Origin: Isoetes taiwanensis
Lineage: Eukaryota; Streptophyta; Lycopodiopsida; Isoetales; Isoetaceae
Length of the DNA: 64,000 nucleotides
Direction of reading: 5' to 3'
NCBI GenBank assembly: GCA_021234155.1
Contig: JAJEKV010000002.1
Coordinates: 41,157,841 to 41,221,840 of the forward strand
The translations under genes were made by a program, and so were the position numbers. This document shows positions 46,501-59,017 of this stretch, piece after piece. Numbering within the stretch: position 1 is the stretch's first letter; the number at the start of each line of letters is the position of its first letter. A model generated the notes under the pieces. That model made no database searches. It was not told where the DNA came from and worked only from the letters and a program-made list of their open reading frames with translations.

Positions 46501-47280
46501 AAGGTGTTGGTCTCCAAGTTTGTTTGGAGCGCTCGCAAGATGGAGCATCTTCTCCTGGTCTGCAAATTTGTTGTTGCGATCTCTTTGGGAAGCCATTGTG
46601 TGGCGTTTGGGAAGCCCTCGTTTCCCACATGCATGTGGAGTTGCCACTTGAGGCAATTCTTGTATGGTCTCCGGCCTTACCCACATGCATCCCCTTTTCT
46701 CACGGGGGTGTTGCGGGCTTGAGATCATGTGCGTGTGCTCTTCCAGCTAGCACCAAAGGTTAGGGCGCTATCACAAGTGGCGGGTGGTGCACACATACCT
46801 ATAGTCCCTGAATGTCCTTGTGAGTCGGTTTAGGCGGGTGTGAGCCCTCTTTGCCCTTGTTGTGGCCTTCATGACACTGAGGCAAGTGATCTGGGAGCAT
46901 TGTTGCGGTTTTATGCCCTCACTTCCCCACCCGGTGGTGCAATTGCACTGGATTGGGTTAGGGCTGCTTTTGCCCTTGTTGATTGACTAGCCCTCACTTG
47001 CCATTCTTTGCTTCATGTGTTGACTCGGTGCTTGGCCGCTCTTGCGGCAGCAAGCCTTGCATCTATGCGTGGCTTGGTTGGTGTGGTTGATTTGGAAGCG
47101 GCGACGGTTGTGGATCTTTCAGGGGATTCGGCAGCCTGCAGCCTCTCTGATTCCTCGACTCCAGTACAAGCTATTTCAAAGCTTTCTGGTGTTCCCGGGA
47201 TTAGTAGAGCGGAAGTTTGCCATTTGGCGGGACTTCTTGGGTGTTGTAGATGGTGATGGTCGGTTTGTACAGCAGTAGAG
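43517..47280 (+). pseudogene. LINE ORF2: endonuclease and reverse transcriptase (decayed)
   Basis: The endonuclease begins 'ILSWNVRVVRS' and has 'WGIVNVYAPN', 'LLGDFNMVERVEDH', 'YARHDQCYA' and 'STSISDHYP' (43530-44230), the APE-type order. RT follows with 'LDGIPVEFFQ', 'SLIPKVKQPSTINDWRPISL', 'LDFAKAYDSVRWEF', 'NRFTDDTFLFL' (FADD box), 'LNWGKCSALWS' and 'DKIVRNFVWGG' (46380). The C-terminal end has 'WLVWLIWKRRRLWIF' (47080). Several stops and frameshifts are present, and about 350 bp of RT is tandemly duplicated. Confidence 0.88.
44830..45546 (+). repeat. Tandem duplication inside LINE reverse transcriptase
   Basis: The stretch from GTGAGAGCTTGGAGC to TTCCATTAGTAAGGTGC occurs at about 44830-45174 and again at about 45195-45546, with an offset of 370 bp (CATGTATATG at 44871 and 45241). 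Differences are few, including a 14-bp insertion and small indels, so the duplication is recent relative to the element's decay. Confidence 0.85.
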
Positions 47281-47430
47281 TTGCAGTTTTTTTGTGACTT
47301 TGTTGTGGAGTGTCGAGGTATCGCTGTCTCTTTGGGGCAGTTCTCCTTCCTCCTCACTTGCTTTGTAACATTACCATTCTTTTAATATATTGATGACATA
47401 GTTCTTCAAAAAAAAAAAAACATTAAAGAA

Positions 47431-48215
47431 GTAACTATTAATAGTCGCCATACATTCTAAATATTATCTATTGCTTTTTGAAAGGTGATTCTATATTAAG
47501 TTGCTAGATCCGGGATACATCAACATGCATAGTCTAAAAGAGGTTTATCTTTTGTGCTCCATATCTGTATCGATATATGAAGAAGTCCTTATCGATATAT
47601 TTGTTGATATTGAGCCATACATTGGAGACATATATTGCTTAAATCGCCTATGTACAACGCCCTAGACATTGCATATGCATTGATTCCAATTTGTATGAAT
47701 TGAGGCACATGCAAGTTTCTATCGATGGAGATACACGAGAATACAATCTCCTATCTTCAATTCCAATAGCAGTTTCAAAAAGGGGTGTTTTAAGTATTTG
47801 AGGAATAACATAAAGTATTAAGAATAGTGATCATGTGGACTTGTTTAGGAGCCTCAAACGGTCCTACACTAACTAAACACATGGAAAACAGTGTCATCGT
47901 TGCATGGTAGACAATGATTGAGACAACATATATATTTCTCCAACAGGCTTGAATTTTCCTTCTTTTTAAACAATGCTGGTTCAAACTATAGGAGTGCATT
48001 TAGTAGCAATGCATTGCTTCATGACACATTAGGATTCTTTTAAAAGTATGGAGTCAAGTCAGCGATGCAATGTGAGTTTTTCCTATTCCAATGTGAATTT
48101 TGAAGTAGGTTGTCTACCTATTCCAAAGATTATGCTAATAAGGGTATTCGAATGAGGGGAAAGACAAAATCTACACTATTAATTTTGGCTAGGAAATGTC
48201 TTAGAATTTTTTGGG
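47431..48215 (-). repeat. Repeat family R, copy ii, proximal part
   Basis: Inverse of 17880-18500 (shared CAACATGCATAGTCTAAAAG versus its complement-like partner at 18430, and the 'LKRRKIQACWRN' translation near 47950). It joins 41336-41612 once the LINE is removed. Confidence 0.7.
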
Positions 48216-49020
48216 TTGCCCCTAAGGGGGCAAACCCTTGTTTATGTGGGTTTGTGGCATATTATAGGTATATGCCAGTATATGCTTGGAATATGCCTAT
48301 GACTGCTCAAAACCCTTTATTGGCTGTAAACTCTCGGTCGTTTTCGTTGTTGGGCAGCCACTCTTGAAACTGGCTAACCGGAGAGGCCTGCTCTGGGCAA
48401 CCAGGCATAAGAGTGTGGGATTTAGTATCTGGCCTTTCCATCTCCCATCTGAAGCCTTGCGCCTCTTCTGGAAATTCGTTAGCTTGCACACGGCAACATT
48501 TGCCCACGGCATTAGTGTTGTCCATGGAGAGCTCCTAGTGTATCACTCCCCTAATTATGATTTTCAATTGTGCTTGCGTTCTTGAGATTTTAAGGATGGC
48601 TTGTTACAAAGTGGGAAAACAATCCGTTCTTCTTGTTTGGGTTTAGATGAAAAGGTACACGTGCCATCTCTTCTTAGCAACAATACCCCAGATAATAGTT
48701 TCTTGCGTAAGCAAATCTACTACAAAGAGGTCACATTCGATTTCATACAAGACATAGGACATGCATTGTGCGAACCGTATTTAATCGGGATTAGCTGAAA
48801 ACCTTGTGGAAGAATCCACAAACCTCTCTAACGATCAGTCCCTCCCTACAAACACAAGAAAATCAACTCCTTGAAAATTCAGGAACAAATGGCTATTGAA
48901 AATCGCACATGCCAAAAAGCCGGACTATGATGATTTATCGCAAGTAGGAAACAATTCTGAAACTGCTTTGGTTTGGAGATGGACAAAATATGTTAGAGCA
49001 ATTGCGTTAAATCTTCATGT
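48216..49020. other. Region upstream of the MATE relic
   Basis: Frames of 60-100 codons lie on both strands without a recognisable motif. Position suggests promoter and first-exon remains of the MATE gene (a chloroplast-targeting N terminus would be poorly conserved), but I cannot show it. Confidence 0.25.
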
Positions 49021-51575
49021 TTGCTGGGCCTGCTTTGGGGATCTGGCTATCCGGGCCCATTATGAGTCTAATTGATACTTCTGTTTGTAGGCACGAAAGA
49101 GCTCATTGGAGTTGGCAACCACAGGTAATCATTTTCCACTAGTTGTTTCCATTAAGGCATTCCAATGTAGATCATTCTTTTTCTTTGCAAGAATGCTTTA
49201 AAGAGAAAATTATGCTAGATAAAGATAAGAATAATCTTTGTTATTTTTATGGTTGATATAAACTCCTCGGTGGTACTAATTTCTATTTTACCCTTATTAT
49301 TTAGGGCCGGGGGCAGTCTTATGTGATGGTTTGTCATATGTTTTCATGTTCCTATCTGTGGCAACATCAATTTGATTACGACTTCTCTTGCCCTCAAGGT
49401 CAATATTAGATAAACCATAATAATAATAATATGAGCTCCACCTTATCACTGATTTAAACGTTTCCGGGATGAGGAGGAAGCGGGATATCATTTGTCAAGA
49501 TTGTTGTTTACGTCTGCAGTGCGTGGTTCAACAATGCTTATTTTCACTCGACTTTTCTCTTGAATCTTCTTCGAGGTATATATGACTTTACTTAATTTTG
49601 TTCTAGTTTTTAGAAGTCATTTATCAAGTATCTCAAATGGTGTTGCAAAAATTTAGCATTTGTGGGAGCAAAGAATGCAACACACTGGTTCCCTGTTTGG
49701 AGCTTATGTGAAGGTCCTTACTCTTCTAGAAATACAATATTATCCTTTTCCGTTATTACCTTCTGCTTTCTCCCACTTCCTTATCACGATGTACTAAATT
49801 TACAAAGATAGAGAGTGATTGGGGCATTAAATTTTATCAATTCTGTTTTGGAAACTCCATGTATCTTTGCCCCTCCCTCTCTGCCCCCCAGTTAGTCATA
49901 TCTTTGTGCATGCATGCATGACAGGCATGTAAATGCAATATTAGGTTTAATGACCATATTTGTGTAAGAGTCCGTTGTTCCATTGTTGAGATCTTTAAAT
50001 ATTTTTCCCATAAAAACATGGGAATGCCTATCATTGACAAGGCAAAGTATATGGTATGATGTTTAGTGCATTTATGTGTTATTTGCATGCGCGTTAATGT
50101 GGTAAATATTTCTTCTTCCAGATTAGGGGCCTTGCATGGCCAGCTGTGCTTGTCGGACTGGTCGCTCAAAGTGCAAGGTGTGTACAAGATGCAAATTAGA
50201 AGCATTTGTGTTGGGCATATTCTATTGTAAATAAAAGGTCTATTGTATGCCTCAAACACGCAATATCATTAACTTTACACCTTGAACACAAACGTCATTG
50301 GTTAGAGTTTGTCCCTGGGGTCGGTTCTCACTGGCACATTGAGAATTGGGAAGGTTAATATTCATCTGCGAAATGTTTTGTGTCTGATCTAACATTCCTT
50401 GAATAGATCCCTTATTTTCTCCCAAGTTCAGTGAAAATGGTTGTGAATAATGCTTAACAATAACACATATGACTCGTGAGATGATATAGAAATGCGTAAT
50501 GCTTGAAAGATCAGAATGGTTTTGGAAGTCACCACGATGGCTAAGCATGACCTATGCATTTGTATTGTGGCTAATTGATGAGCTGATATTCTGATTTTCA
50601 TTGTGTGAGACTTTCCTTGAAATATCTTAAATAATAAAAGAACGGTAAACACAAGTAGTAACTTCTCACTGTCGGTTCAATTTTTAGCTTGGGCATGCAG
50701 GATTCCTGGGGTCCTCTCAGAGTTCTTGTTGTGGCTGCACTGATAAATGGAGCAGGAGATATTTTATTTTGTACATTTATGGGATACGGGATTGCAAGTG
50801 TTGCATGGGCAACTATGTTCTCTCAAGTATTGCAACATCCCTTGCATTTCTACGCGATACAGAGGACCTTTGAGACAATGCAAATGTTTGGATATGCAGT
50901 ATGTTGGAACTATTTTATTGCTACTCTCACTTGAACGAAGGGGTTACAGGACGACGGCAATATATATACCTTCAATCAGTGACTTATGGAAGATGCTTGA
51001 GATTGGTGCACCTGTCCTAATTATGCTTTCAAAGGTACATATGATGGGGAATATGGAAAGGAAATTACCTTGTTATGTTGGTTGACAAGTTTACCTTTGT
51101 TCAATGTCATTCTATTGGTGCAAGTTAACGTTTTACAGCATGTTTTACAGCATAATTACGTATCTGGCAACGTCTCGCCAAGATAGGAGTCTAGCAGCTC
51201 ATCAGGTATGCCTGGATAATATGACTTAAGACTGCCTTTTCACGTTTGTCATGTGTATTTAATCTGGGTTTGCACAGGTTATGATAGGATTATTTAGTCT
51301 CTTTGCAGTTTGGGGAGAGCCATTATCACAAACAACACAGTCATTTATACCAAGCTTAATACAGGGAGAAGGAAAAAACTTGGGAAAGGTTCTATATTCA
51401 AGTGATTTAACATGTGGATGAGGTGAAATTCGGAGTTAATTCTAATTGACATGTGCAGGCACAAGACCTCTTTCACACTCTTCTTTTCATGGGATCAATA
51501 CTGGGAATTTTGTTGGGGCTTGCTGCAATTTCAATCCCTTGGTTCATACCGAGATGTTTACAAAAGACAAAGAAA
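49021..51575 (+). pseudogene. EDS5-like MATE transporter, multi-exon pseudogene
   Basis: Exon-like blocks with GT-AG borders spell a MATE efflux protein close to the plant EDS5/DTX47 group. Near 49029-49126 are 'GIWLSGPIMSLIDTSV' and a shifted 'SSLELATTG'. Next come 'CDGLSYVFMFLSVATS' (49306-49375), 'HLSRLLFTSAV' (about 49490) and 'IRGLAWPAVLVGLVAQSA' (50122-50177). '[20 protein letters not shown]' follows at 50687-50825, then 'SDLWKMLEIGAPVLIMLSK' (to 51034), 'YLATSRQDRSLAAHQ' (to 51204) and 'VWGEPLSQTTQSFIPSLIQG' (51279-51389). The last is 'LLFMGSILGILLGLAAISIP' (51461-51570). Single-base losses shift the frame in the first, second and last blocks. The N-terminal and last C-terminal exons are missing. 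Family members sit in the plastid envelope; EDS5 exports salicylate precursors. Confidence 0.9.
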
Positions 51576-53639
51576 TTATAAGTCAGGTAGTGGTCACTTC
51601 ATTATTTGTTATGTAACATGCTGTGAAATTTATACTTAAACGTTCTTAGATACAGTATTTCTTGTTAATAAACACAGACCAGCAATGATTCAAGGCATCT
51701 GTCTGACTGCTAATATCTAAAATCTTGCTAGATTGAGAGTAGCAAATATTTGATAGGACAAGCACAACTTTTAGTGATGGGTTCTTAGCAGACCTTGACC
51801 ATGAAACTTGGCCACAGATTGTTGTTTAATTAGCAACTTCAACTTGTTATTATAGTGGGCGAAGACATTTCAAAAGTTTTGTAGTTGACCAGCATAGCAT
51901 AAGTAAGCCAGGATGGGTGCTAGGATACAATGGGTTCAAATCCCATAAGGTCTGCTAATGTTGTTGCTTTATATCCTCAATGTAAACTCTAGATAAGTAT
52001 GTCTTGCTACCTTTATGTTTGCACACATTGCATCTACTCCTTGGAACCAACATGTTTCACACATGCAACATCTACTTACCAATGTTGGCCATCCTGGCGT
52101 GACGTTAAAATACTATCTATCTATCTATTGTATTGTCTCAATGTTACATATATGTATTTATTGCTATCGGAGTCTATGTGTTGCATTGCTGTCAATGGCT
52201 ATATGGAATACCTTTTCCAAGCCCTCAAGGGGCCAAATTTTTTTTCCACAACAAAAATCATTACCCCTCACATTTATAATCAAATTCTTCCTAAATCCTC
52301 CCTTTGTTTGGGTGCATATCCATACGAGAGGTGGTATAAGGCAGTGAGAGACCCCCTTTTTTTCTCAATTGTACATTACATGTATCAAATTGACAGCATT
52401 AAGTATATATAGTTTGAATCTTATAGAATATTACTAATCTCACTATACGGTATATCCCAACTTATGGTGCATACCCACAAACGAGGATTTCTATCTACAA
52501 CCCAAAGCAAGGCACAACTCATCAATATGCCCATCCAATAGCTCTCGATGCCCGAAGGCTCTCCTCGAGAATATGCAGCATAGTGACAGGGGTTCCATTT
52601 GTATTTTTATACGTTCTCGGATATTGTGGGTTAGCGGTATATTCGAGTGGATGTACTAATGCAATACATTTAAAATGCGCATATTCCTTTTCTCCTGCTC
52701 CTTGACATGCAACGCTCGAGTGGATCCAAGATAGGATTTAGTGTTCCGATAGAAGACCTAATCCAGATAGGGTTTGGCATTTCTGAAATGAGAAGTTCTA
52801 GACATTTATTCAAAATCTTCCAATTTGAAGGTAAAAAGAGAGAAAAGAGATGGTATCAAAGCCCATGCTTAGATATTCTCAAACTGATTTGTACCAATTG
52901 CTCCAAAATTTGCATTATCATAAGATTTTTAGACAGATCTTTTGATAGATAGAAGGGGAGTTGTCCCATAAGAAAATATATGATTATAGTAGCTATTTGG
53001 CCATATTTATCTATGGCACATTTGTCATTTCCATCATCTATGCCAGAGTCAAAAGGGAAATGAACTACCGACTTTCTGATGAACTTTTTTCTCAAAATTG
53101 GCATTAGGTTCTTACATCAAATGTATCACGTGAGTAGAATGGACAAATTATGTTCAAAGCATAATGCATCCAACTTGGATGCATATGTTTAAAGATGCTA
53201 AAATATTATTTCTAAGTAAAAAGGCAAGTGTTCTTACTACAATCACGCAAACTGCAAGTCTAGCCAAAACTTATGGAATAACCATTAAATTTGCAAGGAT
53301 TTGCAATTCAATATTAAAGGGTCCTTAAATAGTACTATACACAAAATTCTAAGACTAGAGCATAACATCATCCAAAAACACATATGAATGCTTTGGTCAT
53401 GCTTCAATCTATGAATTAGATTGGGGTTCACTATTTGGAGCAAAAACACTCATTGCCATTTGTATCTTAGGATAACGTGTTAGAAAATTGATGTGCAGAG
53501 AATTTGGTAGGGACACTAGAGTTGGTCTAGAAGTTGCAGTGTAATACCAATAGTAGGGGTGCAATTATTTGATTATGATGGCATCTTCAAGTATAAAGTC
53601 ATGGTATCAAGTATTCTATTTTTGATTGATTGTGAAAAC
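51576..53639. other. AT-rich stretch, nothing supported
   Basis: No gene, RNA or element could be supported. A short (TATC)n tract lies near 52110. The MATE relic's missing 3' exons are not found here. Confidence 0.4.
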
Positions 53640-54520
53640 ATGACTTTCAACTATGATTTAAGCCACTTCATCCTCCGGCCATGGAGGGCAACCCTCCGTG
53701 CGCAGCACCTTGTTTGAATTGAGTCAGATGCGGGTTTTTATCAATAGAGGTGCACGACAATACCATCCTTTATCTTCAATTGCAGAAGGGGTCGACTTTT
53801 AAGTGTTCGTCACAATGTTTTACATCTGAATTGGAATATAAAAACTACATAGATTGTTTTGAATGATCCCACCAATGTCTGCAGAAGGCCTATCATTCAT
53901 CGCTTGCATGCGACCAAAGCGTGCAGACAGAAAGGGTCTTGCATTAGCAGAATATCCAAACGGAATTTGGGCGAACAGAATATCTCCGGCAAGGACCTTC
54001 CAAACATGCCATCATTGTATATTAGAGGGCGATTGAAACAACATATCTATTTTTTTCGACAGGCTCGGGTCTTCCTTATTATTGAGCAAGATTTTGCAGA
54101 ATCTGATATATTTCTTAAGACACGATGGGATTTTCCTAATATCTTCGCTTTCCTTGAGCATAGTATTTCGAAGGAAGATTGAGTTTTGCGAACAACTCAA
54201 TCTGTCTGGTTGGTTAGATTTGTTTTAAGTCCTCTTAGAATTTTCAAGATTTAAAACTTCACTTATCTCCTTCTAATATCCCTTTGTTTCCTAGTCTACT
54301 ACAAATTGCATTAAAATTTTCAATGCCTCATTAACCATAATTGCATTTTCTTTTTATACAACCATCATAGTGCTCTTATGGGTGTGCTTTTATGAAGTCA
54401 CTAGGTAATTATATTCTATAGGATAGATGTAGCATAGATGTCAGCGACGTTATCATTAAATAAAGATCATGTAATTTAAGGACTGCATTATCATATCTTT
54501 TTTTATGCTGAAGCAGTCGA
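53640..54520 (-). repeat. Repeat family R, copy iii
   Basis: Inverse of 2785-3560 and of its tandem junction. The stretch 53855-54180 on the plus strand translates like the minus strand of 2882-3290 ('NVCRRPIIH.LHATK', 'NISGKDLPNMP'). At 54330-54350 the end of one unit abuts the start of the next through TGCAATTATGGTTAATGAGG in inverse, as at 3555-3575. The tandem junction is therefore ancestral to these copies. Confidence 0.72.
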
Positions 54521-54549
54521 ACATTTTCGGGGAGAACCAGTTATCCTGC

Positions 54550-55437
54550 ATGAACGAAGCTAGATCGATGGTGATGCCAAGGAGTTTTCTGGTGCATGTC
54601 GACTCTAAACATTTGCTTGTAAGCCCACTCGATTTCCACCTATAAGTCGCTCAATTAGATGTCGTCCACTTCTCTGTTATCTATTTTTCATTTTTGCCAT
54701 TTCCAGGAGCTCGATCATGTTCCCTTGCTCACCCAGATTGCTACGTGATAGCTATAGGACCAAGTGAGAAGGAACATCAAGTTTTTGTAGCATCTACAGG
54801 ACCGAAATTGTCCTTTGGGCATGGATGGGAGGTTTTCCTCACTGAGAATGATTTTGTAGGTGGTGATGTTATTGTCCGTGTGATATCTGAGGACAGCAAT
54901 AGAGTGTTTGCAAAGAAGTGTGATGGCACCAATCGTACCAAAGCTCTTGGAATCTGGCAGGTAGAGGATGACAAAGGACGATAGAAAGTTGGTAACGCTC
55001 CACAAGCACACGTAGCAAGAGAACCAGAAAACCTTGTTGACATATCAGATGACGAACCAGACATTAAGAAACCCTTCAAAGTTGCACTGCTCAAGCGCAT
55101 TTATTCATCAGGACTGGTTAGTAAAAATTTCCCTTTTGATGAATTTTGCTAGCAAAATTTTTGAACTGTTCATTTTCTGTGTTAGAGATTGAAGGAGGAA
55201 GATCGTTGGCGAATGCCTCCAAGGGGCTCCGCAATCCTTGTTACTAGACCAGATGGCATTGACACTAAATTGAAAGCAACAACCAGTCGATATTGTCTGA
55301 GTGATAATTGGGATGTGCTAGTCAGGCGCTACTATCTTAAACTCGGGGATATGCTGGAATTCCAAGTCGTAGGCGATCTTGAATGGACAATGAAGATCCA
55401 TCGTGGTGCAGCACAGCATCGCGTGAAGAAGTTCTGA
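54550..55437 (+). pseudogene. Two-domain B3 transcription factor gene (REM-like) with one in-frame TAG
   Basis: A first exon may start at ATG 54550 ('MNEARSMVMPRSFLVHVDSK') and end at a GTAAGC donor. The next frame (54694-54984) holds one B3-type domain with 'LSFGHGWEVFLTENDFVGGD' and 'VIVRVISED'. A TAG at 54982-54984 interrupts it, and the same frame then continues with 'ENLVDISDDEPDIKKPF' to a GTTAGT donor near 55119. After a TTAG acceptor the last exon (about 55186-55437) has a second B3-like unit ('YCLSDNWDVLVRRYYLKLGD', 'MLEFQVVGDLEW'). B3 domains bind DNA; the REM group is plant-specific. With one stop the gene may be newly dead, or a sequencing error may be present. Confidence 0.7.
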
Positions 55438-56904
55438 ATGTCTGGCCACGGATTCTCATTACTATATTTTCAGTGAAGCTCACAACCAGTTTTATGTGAT
55501 GTATTTTTTGTTGCCTATGTGAGCTTTCCACTTATAAATATTAGGATCATTATATAAGGTGTTGCATTGACTGTTCATGGCTTCTAACTACAGGAGCTAA
55601 TATAATTTTGTACTTATCTTTTTGAAGAAGAGTCTAAGTTGTTTTCTCTATCCAAGGTTTTTCTTTGTGTATTTCAGCATTTGTGTATTAGAAATGCATG
55701 CTATTAAGTGTTGGCCTAGATCTGAGCACCAGATCATAGAAATCTAGAATAAGTATTTTTTGCTAGTTCGGATATTAGAAGCACATGCTTGGATTTGATT
55801 GTTCTTGAAGTGTCGTTCAACTGTTGTTTGAAAAATACTTATCAGGTTTAGGATTTGGTAATGACATTTTTTAAAGCTTGTCTATTTTCCAGGTTTACAA
55901 TAATTAATTATAGAGGAACGCTGCACATCTGCAAAACTTGACACATTAATTTACAAACGTGTACATTGTGTTCCTATATCTGAGCACATTGGACATTTCT
56001 CTTTCTGGTATTTTACTTCAAAGGCATTTTGATGAAGTATGAAACTAGATGCCATTCCTCCTTTGCGAAATTTGCAGGAAAATTGATAGGTAAAGACAAA
56101 GTCATACAGGTCTAAAATGCTTAATAGATTACAATGAATTGGTAGACACATGAGGTGATAGATCAGATATTAAAAGAGGGTTTTCTCCATATATCTGTCA
56201 CATCTTGGTAAACACATGAGGTGATAGGATGGCACCCAATTTCCACAGTTCTATCTCTGTTTTAGAGCAACATGATTAAATAAGACAACCTCAAGCTTGC
56301 ATAAGCTTTCCTTGACTTGGGTTGGTGATTCACATCCAAGGAATTACAACTACAGTTTCTAAAGTTGCTGATGCCTAACATTTTACGAGGATGACCACAG
56401 AATGCAGTCTCTTTCTCATTATCACATAGAGGTCTCATGGAAACCAGCAACTTGACAACAAAAGATTTTAACCAACAACAATGCCACCATGTCTTTGAAA
56501 AAATATTTCTGTGAACTTTATATATCTGTCTGGTCCAATGTGAAGGTAAGTACTAAAGATTGTATGCAGAGTAGTAATTCAAGTTTCAAATATTAAAGCA
56601 TAAACAGTCATTCTTGAGTTAAAAAAACATCAATTTATTTATAATATTTCTTCTAAATACAAAATTTGAACAGCTGCCACAAAAGAGGAGCATATGTCTG
56701 TTGTTAGAAAACTAGCTACAGACCATCATATAGCCTTCATATAGCCTTCATATTATACCGCTAATACCGTCTATTTATTATAATATAATATCATCTATTT
56801 ATTATATATGATTGTTTTAACTACTGCAAGTTATCATAACCAGACTTAGAACTCCTTGTGGTGTCGTAACAGTAACCTCTAGCTTTACTTGAGAGAAATG
56901 TCAT
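55438..56904. other. 3' flank of the B3 gene and AT-rich sequence
   Basis: No further exon was found. Short AT-rich direct repeats (TATAGCCTTCA twice near 56735, ATCTATTTATTATA twice near 56770-56810) are the only structure noted. Confidence 0.35.
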
Positions 56905-57060
56905 CTAAGATGATCCAGCTGGTGCAGCTACTACTTCAGATTCATTGTTTCGTTGTGATGCAAAGCTTGATGTTGATGGTACAGTTGTTCCATTTGGTGG
57001 CGTCCTTCCCTGTGCTAGGTACTGGACAATCATCCAAGATCAGTTTACATGCAATTCATA
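56905..57060 (+). other. Exon-like open segment, unidentified
   Basis: The plus strand is open for about 50 codons with a protein-like composition, including 'SDSLFRCDAKLDVDGTVVPF' and 'GVLPCARYWTIIQDQFTCN', and ends at TAG. The opposite strand has stops in all frames here. It may be a fragment of a captured gene. Confidence 0.3.
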
Positions 57061-57087
57061 GGCAACATAAGGAGACTATAATGCTTA

Positions 57088-57402
57088 CTTCAGTTTCATT
57101 TTGTGGCTTGAACAACAGTACTTTGATTCTTCCGTGTGTCCACCCTGCAATTGGGTTGAACAGTGCAGCTGGGCCAAACGATCCATAGGGAAGATATCGG
57201 TGTAGGAAAGAGTGTATTGTACTCCCAGGCTGGTCTGTGGGCACGTCTTCCAGCAAGGTGAACATGGAATCTGGGAAAATTCGTTGAATTCCAAGTGCAC
57301 GAAAAATTGCTCCAGCCTTTCCTTCAATCCATCCACATTTTATGTGTTTTGTTTCCTCATCAGGACGATCTCGTATTGCAATGCACAAGAACTTGTTAGT
57401 AT
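57088..57402 (-). other. Exon-like segment of an unidentified conserved-looking protein
   Basis: After an AG acceptor near 57402 the minus strand reads 'FLCIAIRDRPDEETKHIKCG' and 'GIQRIFPDSMFTLLEDVPTD'. It then gives 'YLPYGSFGPAALFNPIAGW' and 'IKVLLFKPQNETE', ending in a TAAGCA/GTAAGC-like donor near 57090. Composition and clean borders argue for a real exon of about 105 codons. I cannot name it. Short upstream frames (57500-57660) look like a hydrophobic, signal-peptide-like start, but linkage is unproven. Confidence 0.45.
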
Positions 57403-59017
57403 ATTAGTTGTTCTGGCTACTACATCGGCTGAAAGTGGAATGCCCATCAGTGATCCAACACAATTCGAAGTTATCTGCAAAAAAGCATGAATTAATATGC
57501 AGATGTTTGTAGCGCATGTTTCCTAATTGCTCGATCAATAAACCAGTTAATCTTCTAGTCTCTAATATGGGAATTGTCTCTGCAAACAACCTTGGAGCAA
57601 TCGAGCAGGAGCAGCACAGGAAAGAAAGAACTCGAACACAAACTAGACGTGCATGCAATCATGGATCCTATGGCAATTTATAGCATCAGAAAATTCTATA
57701 AGCTGCCTATCATAAATGTGAGGATCTACTTTAGCTGAAATTTAATCCATGATTTAAGCGAGAATGGATCTCGTAATTGTATCAGATCTTCCTTTTTAAT
57801 TTCAGCAGCCAATTGTTAATTTTTTAATTGTATGTGAGCTTCTAAGGGCATATTGAGCTTTTATTATTCTGAATCAGAGACTTTAACGTATGCATGGAAA
57901 AATGCATTTTTATTACTATTCTGATCACTTGTTTCTTGTATGGCAAACATGCTTAAGAGGTGCTAATTGGTCACTGAACATTAAACCCTCCTAAACTTCG
58001 TTAATTCTAACTAAAGATGAACACGCGTGACTATTACCAAACATAAGTAACGTATACGATATATGCGTGACATCTTTTATTCACGAAGCAATGTAGATAA
58101 AACAATTGAAATCTAGAGCCCTTTAGATACGTACCACAGGGATTCGAAATCAATGGTCGCATAATTGAGCAATACAATAGAAAGTTGTACCAAAAACAGT
58201 TTGATATGCTTTAAGGATTCTTAAAGATGTTATCCGCTTTGTTCAATAGTTAAATAGATAGAAAACAGAAGAAATAATTCTTAGAGTCTTATATCAGCTT
58301 TTCTCAAGAGCAATTGTACATGGTTTCCACAATCAGGAATGGAGCATCCAGTTTCCACCCAACCGGATCCAATGCTAAGGCAATTTTCAAGGGCTTAAAA
58401 TAAATAGATTCCAGCCACAGCTTATTTCTCCTTAGGCCTGCGACCTCTATACACATTGATTACAAGCACAAATAGATTTAGGGCAGCCGAAAATGAGCTT
58501 AGATCCGCTCCCTGTCTTCCACAGAAGAAATTCCAGCCGGAAAATGGAAGAGGAGCTTCAATGGGGCCTTCGTTTTATCAAGTCTGGAAGCGGCAGCGAC
58601 AGAGAGCAAGGATTAGATGCCGGATCTCTTCTGCATGGGTCGTCCCCCCTGTAATCTGGCCGGATGCTCTCTTTTATATCCGATCTACCTTTTTCTTGCT
58701 GGCTTTTTGTATTTGCAGGAGCATCAAAGAAGTCAAGGCTATTTCTGCTTCCCCTTTTTACCTGATCCACGCAATTCTGATCTCCGCCAGTTCGTCTCCC
58801 CTTTTTGTAAAAATAGTTGCATGAGCCTTATTTCGTTGCTTTCCTTTCACTTTACTTATAAATAAAGTATTCCTCCCTATACTTTGGCTTCAATAGTTGA
58901 ATATAGCCTAATATCTTGCCCCTTTTGATTTGTCAATTCTTGTAACCATTGGTATCCCTATGCCCCATTGCCTTAATCCCTTGTTTTTGGATCACTCCCC
59001 TAGCATGCTCCATATCA

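Larger units (their letters stand above)
41613..47419 (+). mobile_element. Nearly full-length L1-type LINE with poly(A) tail
   Basis: The insertion is bounded by an 11-bp target-site duplication ACATTAAAGAA (41602-41612 and 47420-47430; the first base is shared with the A-tail), with an A-run at 47408-47420. It is GC-richer than its surroundings. Coding order on the plus strand is a poorly conserved ORF1, then ORF2 with endonuclease, reverse transcriptase and a C-terminal part. All are interrupted by stops. It splits an R-family repeat. Confidence 0.9.
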
